Of a stretch of 64,000 bases of DNA, positions 54,801 to 62,628 are shown piece after piece. The notes under the pieces are model-generated. The model was not told the origin of the DNA. It saw only the letters and a list, made by a program, of their open reading frames with translations, and did no database searches. The position numbers and the translations under genes were made by a program. The first letter of the stretch is position 1; the number at the start of each line of letters is the position of its first letter. The DNA is from an uncultured Tolumonas sp. (GTDB lineage: Bacteria; Pseudomonadota; Gammaproteobacteria; Enterobacterales; Aeromonadaceae): assembly GCF_963556105.2 (NCBI RefSeq), contig NZ_OY829944.1:367001-431000 (forward strand). The letters are read 5' to 3'.

Positions 54801-55307
54801 GAAGAGTATGCCCGCATCGCAGAACAGCTGGGAGCCAACTATCAAAGTAGTTTCAATACAATTCCAACTTGGGTATTTCTTGCGGCTGGCCCTATAGTCG
54901 GGATGGTAGCAGCAAAAAGCCCTGTTACCGAGGAAATGGCTGCGGAAATGGCTGCGGAAAGGGCTGCGGAAAGGGCTGTTGCAAAGAGTGTGGGGAAAGC
55001 TGATAACGCACCAGACTTTGTTGTTTCACCAAGCGGTACGGCATTTCCTGTTCCGAAAGGCGCAACTGGACCAACGCCAGTAGTTAATCCAGCGGGTAAA
55101 AAAACTGGGGATGCGTTCACTGGTGGATTGGGTGGTGTGAACGGTCAGGTAGATACTATGCGGATGATGGACCCAACACCTCCTCGTGGAAATAGCCCTG
55201 GCTATCCGAATGGCTATATTAAATATGAAAATAAGGCTGGCCAAGGGGTAGACCCATACACCGGGCGAACTCTATCCAACAAAGATAGCCATTTTCCAAT
55301 AGATTAA
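48807..55307 (+). CDS. Sec-exported SpvB/VCBS/RHS polymorphic toxin
   Basis: 2166 residues from ATG 48807, chosen because it opens with a signal peptide (MLRKIIALLLLSVIWINCVRA). Order: SpvB-type N-terminal region (about 150-260; VSYSSNGAYGLLGWGWKLN), seven VCBS/FG-GAP repeats (about 470-800; DMTGDGKADL, DADNDGVKEL, DINGDGKDDL, DIDGDGQVEL), a TcdB/YD-repeat shell (about 1000-1880) and the RHS core ending in NNPLNATDPTG (about 1875-1890), which resembles the aspartate autoprotease site of TcC/Rhs. After it come a Cys/Ser-rich linker, a hydrophobic stretch, a 4 x 12-nt AE-rich repeat and a variable tip (about 2070-2166) ending DPYTGRTLSNKDSHFPID. The tip resembles a polymorphic toxin domain of unknown activity. 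The first two-thirds are AT-rich. Confidence 0.88.
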   Translation: MLRKIIALLLLSVIWINCVRASPVDSFELLEATPGKVYYLSTPGRVILLHGEIVTPIVDNSIKRYFSLVWNNGKWALTSITAEAFSIGSLWSHLVDFNANITGTTIDLEFAYNKFNINNYNGNASLQIIQQSIINDIPLANPNINNIGEPESSSLIAGSINGDFSVNKYGEATYDIPVKLSEWVNGFMPKISVSYSSNGAYGLLGWGWKLNANSMISRCSKALAFEGEGTQGHISYTASDRLCLDGRHLFLKGTEKGKIVSDSEYWGSGKTYYVDNMPGLTVYGMNPVNSSFDYLYITDKNHIVSYYGKNTGKYQRKNSNQLLTAGWAIDSQTDRFSNSISYFYNNDPDQGSQYLSKITYGGKSADEHVYSVSFSYIQNPKISSGYVAGTKYTSDQLLTKISVKADDEVVSDYNIGYQTVEGLTPQSYLNHIQQCFSDKTCYPASHFSWYRNENATTIKKDSSLNIGSRVSYFVDMTGDGKADLVYLASDNAIYLYDFATGNNQLLVDKSGYTQILSFADADNDGVKELIASYGQYAYAVNSHGEKTKIQVPNFYYGKLHSLDINGDGKDDLISKNKVIVSGLHGVLSSDNIFDLFRYVSLDDPSIIFSGDLNGDKATDLYIEATNGQRLYTNISSAYGYILSNSSFIDINNDGLSDRVNYKYTVKADHDICYYIAKPVLPEHTCSFQKLSKDISRSIYSQPLSFQTNTGDNLNKSIVLDIDYDNNDPSSITYADINNDGINDILVRKTIQIPGTPVKFRYEWTIYLVKNTSDTLSFQKWGTLNANRNLVAADIDGDGQVELIGNDADESLSSFSDRFDIYRIQDTGTQQNKIASIEDGLHHKYSVSYSPVTDRAVLTKKIPDEYYKDNSLTKDLILSTSQERRLFSYPYVIPLGGTYVVNSYEESGVNQETISTKMTYEGILASKDGSGFLGFESIKKQNLIENSLTVDTYSLKPPYSGFLQSSTYFVNNKQISKKSNTWLLADYVDGGKFVYLAGQNTVTNEYNSSRQVGNNHCHYEVDEWGNITEVDLSEDSDRNVVKKISYKRPEYAEENNVSTYYFNSGVTIGNTPDEVHSYVYNAQGWLTEEHVSGDANTPELITAYNYDNYGNVIYKGETDTSTGQSRTINYRYSQNGRLLSSKSLANQTYNYQYNGMSADQVKGRIWQTTKIDPNDHIATQTFEADGTLHSEVDSSGLTINYSVDLCASNCPRGSEYYQTIQQMGAPIKVLYFNGHNLPIQTETTGFDGRNIISSTEYDWRGLPVRVYKPHYEGQLGYSVENEYDAVGRKIEQHDYSALGDATTTWQYSGMETTITNSKQQQRIETYNELQQLIAVKDDNNSVTEYTYNPRGLLLTTQVDGNSNTKIINTYNSLGRKIATQDPTKGNWQYRYNAFGDVISQINANGKTIQMTYDALGRLISRRDESGISCNYYDQAAHAIGQLIRETLFANGACNQSEVSSRYSRHYSYDQNGRLNSQDALFKGQTLNLGYSYDSYGRISQISYPAAEGKTFTVRQQYSQSGYLNASFDNETNKLIQRIDSLDASGNIAHETLGNNVEINNEYIDGAGVLNHSQAMSGRHQLLEQTYQYDMGYNLTERTHNYALSALASTEIHEKYQYDNLNRLTEVGRLSAGNWLTAESYRYDKLGNITYNRNKGEYHYDSQKPYRLNDVGVQTFSYDQNGNVLSDGQRQFSYDASDMPLRIQNGSSVTEFAYGPDQARYWRKDVRPSAQGQTTLETFYLDKLYEKIVRSGADGALTEHKYYVGPLVLTRRSNGTEDRFYQHTDALGSVLMLSDQKGQVAQAFAYSAFGKARQLTVDSRLSALLLPTRRGYTGHETVEDLDVIHMNGRIFDPTLGRFLQADPYIPDPYDGQSYNRYSYVRNNPLNATDPTGFADSYNWGGGSCTASNSCPSNTCSSGSYNSGSNSSSSSCSVVLGCKLTNSYTTEYRSDGTAVTVNLGPECDYSRQTAWGSGSSSSGNSTAVGLLMRVSALYPQAAGQQEEYARIAEQLGANYQSSFNTIPTWVFLAAGPIVGMVAAKSPVTEEMAAEMAAERAAERAVAKSVGKADNAPDFVVSPSGTAFPVPKGATGPTPVVNPAGKKTGDAFTGGLGGVNGQVDTMRMMDPTPPRGNSPGYPNGYIKYENKAGQGVDPYTGRTLSNKDSHFPID
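54933..54980 (+). repeat. Four tandem 12-bp units inside the toxin gene
   Basis: Units GAAATGGCTGCG (twice) and GAAAGGGCTGCG / GAAAGGGCTGTT encode EMAA, EMAA, ERAA, ERAV. The repeat lies in the linker before the toxin tip and could change copy number by slippage without changing frame. Confidence 0.8.
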
Positions 55308-55320
55308 GGATCGAATAACT

Positions 55321-55626
55321 ATGGTCGCTCTACAGATTTTGATTGGTCTCATTATCGGAAAGATTGAGAAAGTACATGACTATATTCAGATTGTGTTTTC
55401 TGATAGTACAACTCTAAGCATTTACAATAATTATATTTATGATGGTGGCTCGGTACTTGGTATTGAAGGAAAGATGGTTAGATCTGTAGAGGAGTCTGAT
55501 AACTCAGTTATCATTTTCTTTGAAAGTGGAGAGTCTCTTTCTATTGGATTGGATGATAACGATTACAATGGGCCTGAAGCAATGGTGTTGAGGCAGGAAG
55601 GGGAGTCTCCGGTTGTTTGGAACTAG
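55321..55626 (+). CDS. Putative immunity protein for the RHS toxin
   Basis: 101 residues, 13 bases after the toxin stop, with AAGGA overlapping that stop. Small, acidic and beta-rich (FSDSTTLSIYNNYIYDGG, FFESGESLSIGLDDNDYNGPEAMVLR), ending PVVWN. The ending DYNGPEAM-x-x-R resembles a recurring small immunity-type family, from memory. Position directly after a toxin C-terminal tip is the standard arrangement for cognate immunity. Function is inferred from context. Confidence 0.7.
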   Translation: MVALQILIGLIIGKIEKVHDYIQIVFSDSTTLSIYNNYIYDGGSVLGIEGKMVRSVEESDNSVIIFFESGESLSIGLDDNDYNGPEAMVLRQEGESPVVWN

Positions 55627-55716
55627 TTCGATGTTGCAAAGGGTGGAAAGCTTGGTTCATATACCTCATCTCAATGGATGGATCGATGGTGAAATCCAAC
55701 ATTATCAAATAAGGAA
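55627..55716 (+). pseudogene. Coding-like remnant after the immunity gene
   Basis: In the same frame as the immunity gene, after its stop, the bases read FDVAKGGKLGSYTSSQWMDRW, stop, then NPTLSNKEIP. This looks protein-like, with one in-frame TGA, and has no start of its own. It may be a decayed piece of an older toxin or immunity gene displaced during tip exchange. It is short, so chance cannot be excluded. Confidence 0.35.
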
Positions 55717-55721
55717 ATACC

Positions 55722-56048
55722 ATGAAAAAACTACTACTGAGCTTGTCCCTGCTGTTACTGGCTGGCCAGGCCAGTGCCTGGACAGGCAATCTAAAAGTAA
55801 CCGACAATTATTTTGAAGGAACGGGCAATAATGCCAGATTGGTGCTAGTGGTGGATCAGAACTTTCACACCTGTGGCTGGAATAACGCTGCAAATATCGA
55901 CCTCAGCCAGGTTGGCAGCGAAGCTTATCGAACATTAGTCAGCGTAGCACTTGCCGCCATGGTATCTGGTCGCCCGCTTAGTTTAGATACGAATAGCTGT
56001 GCGGGTGATCGAGCTAGCGTTTTTGGGCTAAAACTAGGCATGCAATAA
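55722..56048 (+). CDS. Small exported cysteine-containing protein (1 of 3)
   Basis: 108 residues: signal peptide (MKKLLLSLSLLLLAGQASA) and a mature part of about 89 residues with two cysteines (FHTCGWN, TNSCAGD) that could form a disulfide. AAGGA lies before the ATG. The C-terminal pattern YRTLVSVALAAMVSGRPLSL, then C, then a short GLKL strand is matched in the third protein (56583-56906). Follows the toxin-immunity pair on the same strand. Function not recognised. Confidence 0.75.
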   Translation: MKKLLLSLSLLLLAGQASAWTGNLKVTDNYFEGTGNNARLVLVVDQNFHTCGWNNAANIDLSQVGSEAYRTLVSVALAAMVSGRPLSLDTNSCAGDRASVFGLKLGMQ

Positions 56049-56078
56049 AATGATCAAACCATAAACAGGATAATCAAC

Positions 56079-56405
56079 ATGCGATTTAAAATTATATCTG
56101 CACTGGCATTAACTCTCTCAATGGTGGGCTTTGCACACGCGGATGCCCCAGTGGAAGACGGGTCGTGGCAATGGAATAAAAATGTAAAAATTGATTTTGT
56201 TTATGCTTATTGGGAAAACGCGCCAGTGCATGTACATATGAACAATGGCGAATTTTGCTATATTCTGCCAGGAGAAAAAGAACTTCTGTCTACCGTATTA
56301 GCGATGCGGGCACAGCAAAGTGTAGGTGAATTAGTGTGTGCAGTGACAGCCGATAAAAATGTTGATGGCCGGGGTTCAAGGCATTTACACCGTATTCATT
56401 ATTGA
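56079..56405 (+). CDS. Small exported cysteine-containing protein (2 of 3)
   Basis: 108 residues, 30 bases after the previous gene, with an AGGA ribosome site. Signal peptide ends near GFAHADA. The mature part has two cysteines (NGEFCYIL, GELVCAV) and a helix LLSTVLAMRAQQSVGELV, which may be a divergent version of the helix shared by the first and third proteins. Histidine-rich C-terminus (RHLHRIHY). Function not recognised. Confidence 0.7.
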   Translation: MRFKIISALALTLSMVGFAHADAPVEDGSWQWNKNVKIDFVYAYWENAPVHVHMNNGEFCYILPGEKELLSTVLAMRAQQSVGELVCAVTADKNVDGRGSRHLHRIHY

Positions 56406-56582
56406 GTCATTACCGTCGTTTTTTCACAGTATTGTTAATTGCATGTACCTTATGTCAGGACTGCCTAAATACTGGCGGCTTCTGCGATCATATTTGGACC
56501 CCTTCTTGAGCAGTTAACAAAATAATGGCATATGATGTGCTGTCGTTGGAGGAGTCCATTTTCATTATTAGACGGTCTAGTT

Positions 56583-56906
56583 TCAAGGCTTAAGAAATAA
56601 GTATGTTAACCTAGCGGTATTTCCATGAATTTCGCACTGGTCGCTGTTGGATGCAACATCTATTTTCTTTGAAGTGGCATATGCGGTCAGCAACATCGAT
56701 TTAATAAAGTCGTAGCCTTTATCATTGGTGTTAAAGGCTATACGCTGTGGAAAGGCGCAACTACAATTTGTACTTTTATCTAAATTAACGAAAATGGTTC
56801 CGTCATGGTACTGATACAGGCTGGTGATTGAAACATCACTGGCACCACAATCCGCATAACTAATAAAAGACATCGTGCAAAGAACCAAGATAGCTAAATA
56901 TTTCAA
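56583..56906 (-). CDS. Small exported cysteine-containing protein (3 of 3)
   Basis: 107 residues on the opposite strand, with a signal peptide (MKYLAILVLCTMSFISYA) and four cysteines in the mature part. Pattern YDFIKSMLLTAYATSKKIDV, then C, then LTYLFLKP, aligns with the first of these proteins. The loop TIFVNLDKSTNCSCAF precedes it. Together with its neighbours this forms a small family cluster beside the RHS toxin. Role unknown; a secreted adjunct or binding subunit is only a guess. Confidence 0.75.
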   Translation of the reverse strand: MKYLAILVLCTMSFISYADCGASDVSITSLYQYHDGTIFVNLDKSTNCSCAFPQRIAFNTNDKGYDFIKSMLLTAYATSKKIDVASNSDQCEIHGNTARLTYLFLKP

Positions 56907-57116
56907 AATTTACCCCTTGTATTAACACTTATATTAAGTGCTCATAATTTGTCATTAAACGGTTTGATACAGCAAATACTGTTTTTTCCGACCGGCGGAA
57001 TAAGTAAACCAACTGTGGCTTGTTCTGACAAGTGCGACATAGCATTTTCAAACGAACGTCTGTTTTTGGATGGATTTATGAGTAAGTGTTTTAGGTAAAC
57101 TAATACGCAGATGGAT

Positions 57117-57419
57117 TTATAATGATTCTGACTTAAGTATGACCAGCCATTCCGGATGTTGCGGTAATTGTTCTTTGCGGGCTTTAGGCCATTGTTTCAG
57201 GCGATATTCGACTTTTTGCGCCTGACTGCGATCGCCGATAGCACTATGCCAATGCAGGCTTAACGGGCCTCGACCGCGCAGGTTTTTTGCGCCATTGCCG
57301 GCCTGATGTTCTGATAGGCGACGTGTGACATCGGTGGTGATGCCGGTATAGAGGCGGTTATCTTTATCGCGGATCAAATACACCGACCAGACACTTAACA
57401 ATGCTGATTGCGCTGACAC
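57117..57419 (-). CDS. yhbQ: GIY-YIG nuclease superfamily protein (YhbQ-like)
   Basis: 100 residues (E. coli YhbQ 100). The GIY-YIG strand pair is VYLIRDKDNRLYTGITTDV with the conserved arginine in RRLSEHQAG. Catalytic domain only. It overlaps the end of dsbD by 25 bases on the same strand, so it is probably read through from the cutA-dsbD unit. Confidence 0.92.
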   Translation of the reverse strand: MSAQSALLSVWSVYLIRDKDNRLYTGITTDVTRRLSEHQAGNGAKNLRGRGPLSLHWHSAIGDRSQAQKVEYRLKQWPKARKEQLPQHPEWLVILKSESL

Positions 57420-59113
57420 TGTTCCAACTTTCCTTGCAAATCATTGGCGGAAACAAAGCCTTGAAGCCGTAACTGTGGGTTGGGCTGGCTCTGCGCATCA
57501 AAGAACAACACATTTGGTAATCCCAACACTTGTAGTTCTTGCATTAATGCCTGGTGTTCACGGCTATTGGCGGAAACATCAGCGCGCAGTAAATGATAAT
57601 GACGTAATGATTGCTGAATGTTCGGATCGCGGAAGGTTTTCTCATCGAGTTCACGACAGGCTACACACCAGTCGGCATACAGGTCTAACATGACCGGCTT
57701 GCCTTGTGCTTTCGCGGTGGCCAGTTGTTGCTGTAGTTCGGCTTGGTTGTTCACGCGGGTAAAGGGTAATGCAGGGCTCTCTTGCCCGTTGTAGTGATTA
57801 AGCCCGAATAAGCTAACCACTAATAGCAATAACAGAGTAATGAGTTTGGTGCGAGGCGCCAGAGCAGTTGGCCACAGACGCCAGACTAACCACAAAAATA
57901 ACGCCAGCAAAAACCAGTGCCATAGCTGTGTTGCCAGATAAATCGGTATAAAACGCTCTAATAAAAACAAGGGCATCGCCAGTAACAACAGTGCAAACAG
58001 CTGTTTGACAAAGACCATCCACCGACCTGCTTTCGGTAAATATTGACCACCAAATGCGCCTAAGATCAACAATGGCAAACCCATACCCAGACTGAGTAAA
58101 AACAATGCGCTGGCGCCAAATAATGGTTTGCCGCTTTGGGCAATAAACAGCAGCACGCCGGAAAGTGGCGCACTGGTACAGGGTGATCCAATCAGACCGG
58201 ATAAGGCGCCAAGCATCGCGACACCGTGCCAGGAATGCAGAGACTGGCGGTTAGCCAGATAATGCAGTTTGTCTTGCCAGGCGCGCGGTAGCTGTAAGCC
58301 GTTGCCGAAAAACAGACTCAGTGCCAGAGCGAGATAAAAGACACTGAACAAACCGAGTAACCACGGGTTTTGCAACCAGCCCTGAATACCGGCACCTGCC
58401 AACGCGATCAGTAAGCCCAATAGGGTGTAGGTTATCGCCATACCGAAGACATAAGCTACTGACAACATTAAACCACGCCGCCAATCTAAAGCTTGGCCAT
58501 GCTGGCTTAACATGGCGCTTAACACGGGATACATCGGATAGACGCACGGTGTCAGTGACAGCCCAACGCCCATCGCAAAGAAACTGAGTAAGGCCAGCAG
58601 CCCGGGTTGCATAAATAGTTTACTTTCCGGGCCATCGACGATGGTGGGAGATGATTGCGCCGACGGTGGTTGATAGGCGGATAAGGCAATAGTTTGTTGC
58701 TGTGGCGGATAACACAAACCCGGCGTACAGCCCTGATAATAGAGCGTTGCGGTTGTGTCAGTCGCAATAGTGTTAAAAGTCACGTTGAACGTGACTGTTT
58801 GCGGATAAATCTCAGTCTGTCCTAAATATTCATCCTGATGTAATTCGCCGCTTGGCAAAGACAGCGGCACGGCAACACCACCCATCTCGACTCGGATCTT
58901 ATCGCGATACAGATAATAACCATCTGCCGGTTTTAACGTAATTTGCAGCTGATTTTGTGTTTGCTGCGAGTTGATCACAAAGGCTTGTGCAACCGGCAAA
59001 AATTGCGGTTTCGATGTGGGAATGAGCTGTTGTAATAAGGCGTCATCGGCTTTAACTGGTAGTATGACAGCGAACAGCGCAACCAGAAAACAGAGCTGCA
59101 GATAACGGATCAT
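57395..59113 (-). CDS. dsbD: Thiol:disulfide interchange protein DsbD
   Basis: Passes electrons from cytoplasmic thioredoxin to periplasmic DsbC and others. 572 residues from ATG 59113, overlapping the cutA stop (ATGA). Signal peptide, N-terminal immunoglobulin-like domain with YYQGCTPGLCYPPQQQ, eight-helix membrane domain with cysteines in LSLTPCVYPM and IGSPCTSAP, and C-terminal thioredoxin domain with the active pair in DWCVACRELD. E. coli DsbD is 565 residues. Complete. Confidence 0.96.
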   Translation of the reverse strand: MIRYLQLCFLVALFAVILPVKADDALLQQLIPTSKPQFLPVAQAFVINSQQTQNQLQITLKPADGYYLYRDKIRVEMGGVAVPLSLPSGELHQDEYLGQTEIYPQTVTFNVTFNTIATDTTATLYYQGCTPGLCYPPQQQTIALSAYQPPSAQSSPTIVDGPESKLFMQPGLLALLSFFAMGVGLSLTPCVYPMYPVLSAMLSQHGQALDWRRGLMLSVAYVFGMAITYTLLGLLIALAGAGIQGWLQNPWLLGLFSVFYLALALSLFFGNGLQLPRAWQDKLHYLANRQSLHSWHGVAMLGALSGLIGSPCTSAPLSGVLLFIAQSGKPLFGASALFLLSLGMGLPLLILGAFGGQYLPKAGRWMVFVKQLFALLLLAMPLFLLERFIPIYLATQLWHWFLLALFLWLVWRLWPTALAPRTKLITLLLLLVVSLFGLNHYNGQESPALPFTRVNNQAELQQQLATAKAQGKPVMLDLYADWCVACRELDEKTFRDPNIQQSLRHYHLLRADVSANSREHQALMQELQVLGLPNVLFFDAQSQPNPQLRLQGFVSANDLQGKLEQCQRNQHC

Positions 59114-59430
59114 GGCGTTGTTTGTTCCTGCACCCATTGCAGATATGCCGGGTTTCCACACAAGATCGGCAAGGCCAGAATTTCCGGCACCTCATATGGG
59201 TGTAATGCCAGTAACCGTTCTTGTAATACGCCGAACATGGTGCGCCGGGTTTTGATGACCAATTGCACTTCCTGGCTTTCTTCCATTTTGCCTTGCCAGT
59301 AATACAACGACGTGACTTGTGGAATGAGATTGACGCAGGCCGCCAGTTTTTCACTCAATAAAGTCTGCGCCAGTTGGCGAGCGCTGGTGTTGTCAGGACA
59401 AGTGCATAGCACGACGATGGCATCACTCAT
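59110..59430 (-). CDS. cutA: CutA1 divalent-cation tolerance protein
   Basis: 106 residues (E. coli 112), trimeric ferredoxin-like fold. Marks: VVLCTCPDNTSARQLA, LIPQVTSLYYWQGKMEESQEVQLVIKT in parts, HPYEVPEILALPI. Translationally coupled to dsbD by a four-base overlap, the same pairing as in E. coli. Its role in metal handling is uncertain. Confidence 0.95.
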   Translation of the reverse strand: MSDAIVVLCTCPDNTSARQLAQTLLSEKLAACVNLIPQVTSLYYWQGKMEESQEVQLVIKTRRTMFGVLQERLLALHPYEVPEILALPILCGNPAYLQWVQEQTTP

Positions 59431-59603
59431 GGCAGTTACCGGCTAACGGAAGTTCAGACTTTAATTATGCAGTCTGTCGCAAAATTCGACCACTAAAGAT
59501 CACTACTATGATCGTTTAAACCTTGAATCATCTTATTGGCATCCCCATCTGGTGATTTATACGCCAGTTTGCAGGCGTAATTGAATTAGCCTGAGAGGTC
59601 TTT

Positions 59604-60122
59604 GTGGCAAAAATTGCATTTGGTTTGTTCCTGCTGTTCTTTCTGGAATTATGGGTCATCATCAAAGTAGGTTCCGTCATCGGCGCCTTTATGGTGATCT
59701 TACTGATGATTGTCGGTGCCGGTTATGGCATCTCACTGGTTCGCTCGCAAGGCTTGCGTACCATGATGTCGATGCAGCAACAACTGGCGCAAGGTATCGC
59801 CCCGGCCGCCACCATGCTGGAAGGTGTGGCGTTATTAATCGCCGGCGCATTGTTTATTTTCCCCGGTTTTCTGACTGATATTGCCGCATTACTGTTGTTA
59901 CAGCCGTTTGTTCGTCGTTGGTTGGCACGTAAATTAACCAGCAGTAGCCGCTGGCAAGTTTATGGTGCGCACACCACGGTAGAAAGTGAAGCACAGCGTG
60001 TTGAACCCACCAGCGATGATTTTTCTGACGAAATGACTAAAGAGAAAATCAAACGCACGCCACGGCAAGGAACCACCGTGGATGGCGAGTATGAACACAA
60101 AGATGACGGTTCCAAACAGTAA
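59604..60122 (+). CDS. fxsA: FxsA membrane protein
   Basis: 172 residues from GTG 59604, with GAGAGG upstream. Three to four hydrophobic helices (IAFGLFLLFFLELWVIIKV, GAFMVILLMIVGAGYGISL, LEGVALLIAGALFIFPGFLTDI in parts) and a charged cytoplasmic tail (EMTKEKIKRTPRQ). In E. coli FxsA overproduction relieves F-plasmid exclusion of phage T7. Divergent from cutA and upstream of groESL, the usual neighbours. Confidence 0.93.
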   Translation: MAKIAFGLFLLFFLELWVIIKVGSVIGAFMVILLMIVGAGYGISLVRSQGLRTMMSMQQQLAQGIAPAATMLEGVALLIAGALFIFPGFLTDIAALLLLQPFVRRWLARKLTSSSRWQVYGAHTTVESEAQRVEPTSDDFSDEMTKEKIKRTPRQGTTVDGEYEHKDDGSKQ

Positions 60123-60149
60123 GCTGGTACAAATTTTTTCGCCTGTGCC

Positions 60150-60184
60150 CTTGAAGCACAGGAATCTGCCCCCAGATCGGGGGA
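60150..60184 (+). promoter_or_regulatory. Sigma-32 heat-shock promoter of groESL
   Basis: CTTGAAG (60150-60156) and CCCCCAGAT (60169-60177), 12-bp spacer, match the sigma-32 consensus CTTGAAA / CCCCAT-T. The -10 element is itself the left arm of a CCCCC-AGAT-CGGGGG inverted repeat. It lies about 75 bp before the groES start. Confidence 0.85.
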
Positions 60185-60253
60185 GTATTTGAATTCTATT
60201 TCGGCCACTGATGGCCGAACTTATAGCAATAACACTCAGTAGGAGATTCATCG

Positions 60254-60547
60254 ATGAAAATTCGTCCATTGCATGATCGCGTGATCATCAAACGTACCGA
60301 AGTTGAGTCTAAGTCTGCCGGCGGTATCGTGCTGACTGGTTCTGCTGCTCAGAAATCCACTCGTGGTGAAGTTCTGGCTGTCGGCACGGGTCGAATCCTG
60401 GATAACGGCGAAGTGAAAGCGCTGGCTGTCAAAGTAGGTGACAAAGTGATTTTCAACGAAGGTTACGGCGTGAAAACCGAGAAGCTGGATGGTCAGGAAG
60501 TGTTGATCCTGTCTGAAACTGACATCCTGGCAATTGTTGAAGAATAA
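60254..60547 (+). CDS. groES: Co-chaperonin GroES
   Basis: 97 residues (E. coli 97). The lid of the GroEL chamber. Begins [19 protein letters not shown], with the mobile loop ([18 protein letters not shown]) and [28 protein letters not shown] in parts. Ribosome site AGGAG. First gene of the sigma-32-driven groESL operon. Confidence 0.98.
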   Translation: MKIRPLHDRVIIKRTEVESKSAGGIVLTGSAAQKSTRGEVLAVGTGRILDNGEVKALAVKVGDKVIFNEGYGVKTEKLDGQEVLILSETDILAIVEE

Positions 60548-60570
60548 TTACTTTCATCCCCCCAATTTGA

Positions 60571-62226
<1,656 letters not shown>

Positions 62227-62628
62227 CGCGACGAGAGTCGTACAGGTAGCTAGCCTGACTGGGTTACATTTAACTGCAACTCATTAAATCTTAAAGGTTT
62301 TTTGAGTTGCATTCCAGTGAACTATAGCAATTACTTTACCCGACATTCGGGCCTGCATAGACAGCCCGAATGTTCGGTCACCTTCTTTAAGGTGCTCACT
62401 TTGGGATATGTTGCGTTTTTGTAGGCTTCTATCCTCCGCTTTAAAAGCGTAGATACTTAATGCTGAAATTTCCAATTTTCCGGGAATGACGTAGTAGGGA
62501 TTGTCGTGTTCAGTAAAACAGCTATCTAGCCGCTTGCCGGTGTGAAGCTGTGTTCAATGATTGTCTGAATTTACTGGTTTATTAGTAGATAGCAGACCTG
62601 TTATGCAACTAACAGTAGCCTAGGGATA
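62227..62628. other. Intergenic region between groEL and the group II intron
   Basis: About 400 bases. Inverted repeats are seen at 62275-62311 (GCAACTCA / TGAGTTGC) and 62344-62372 (CATTCGGGC / GCCCGAATG, 9 bp). Neither has a classic T tract, though one probably ends groESL. On the minus strand an open frame of about 88 codons without ATG (62284 to about 62550) reads protein-like (see separate entry). Confidence 0.5.
62284..62550 (-). pseudogene. Possible gene remnant on the minus strand
   Basis: The minus-strand frame is open for about 88 codons before the stop at 62284, reading DNPYYVIPGKLEISALSIYA and later SGKVIAIVHWNATQKTFKI. The only start in frame is TTG 62475 (63 residues), with no clear ribosome site. 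I do not recognise it. Composition looks protein-like, so it may be the end of a decayed gene; it could also be chance. Confidence 0.3.
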
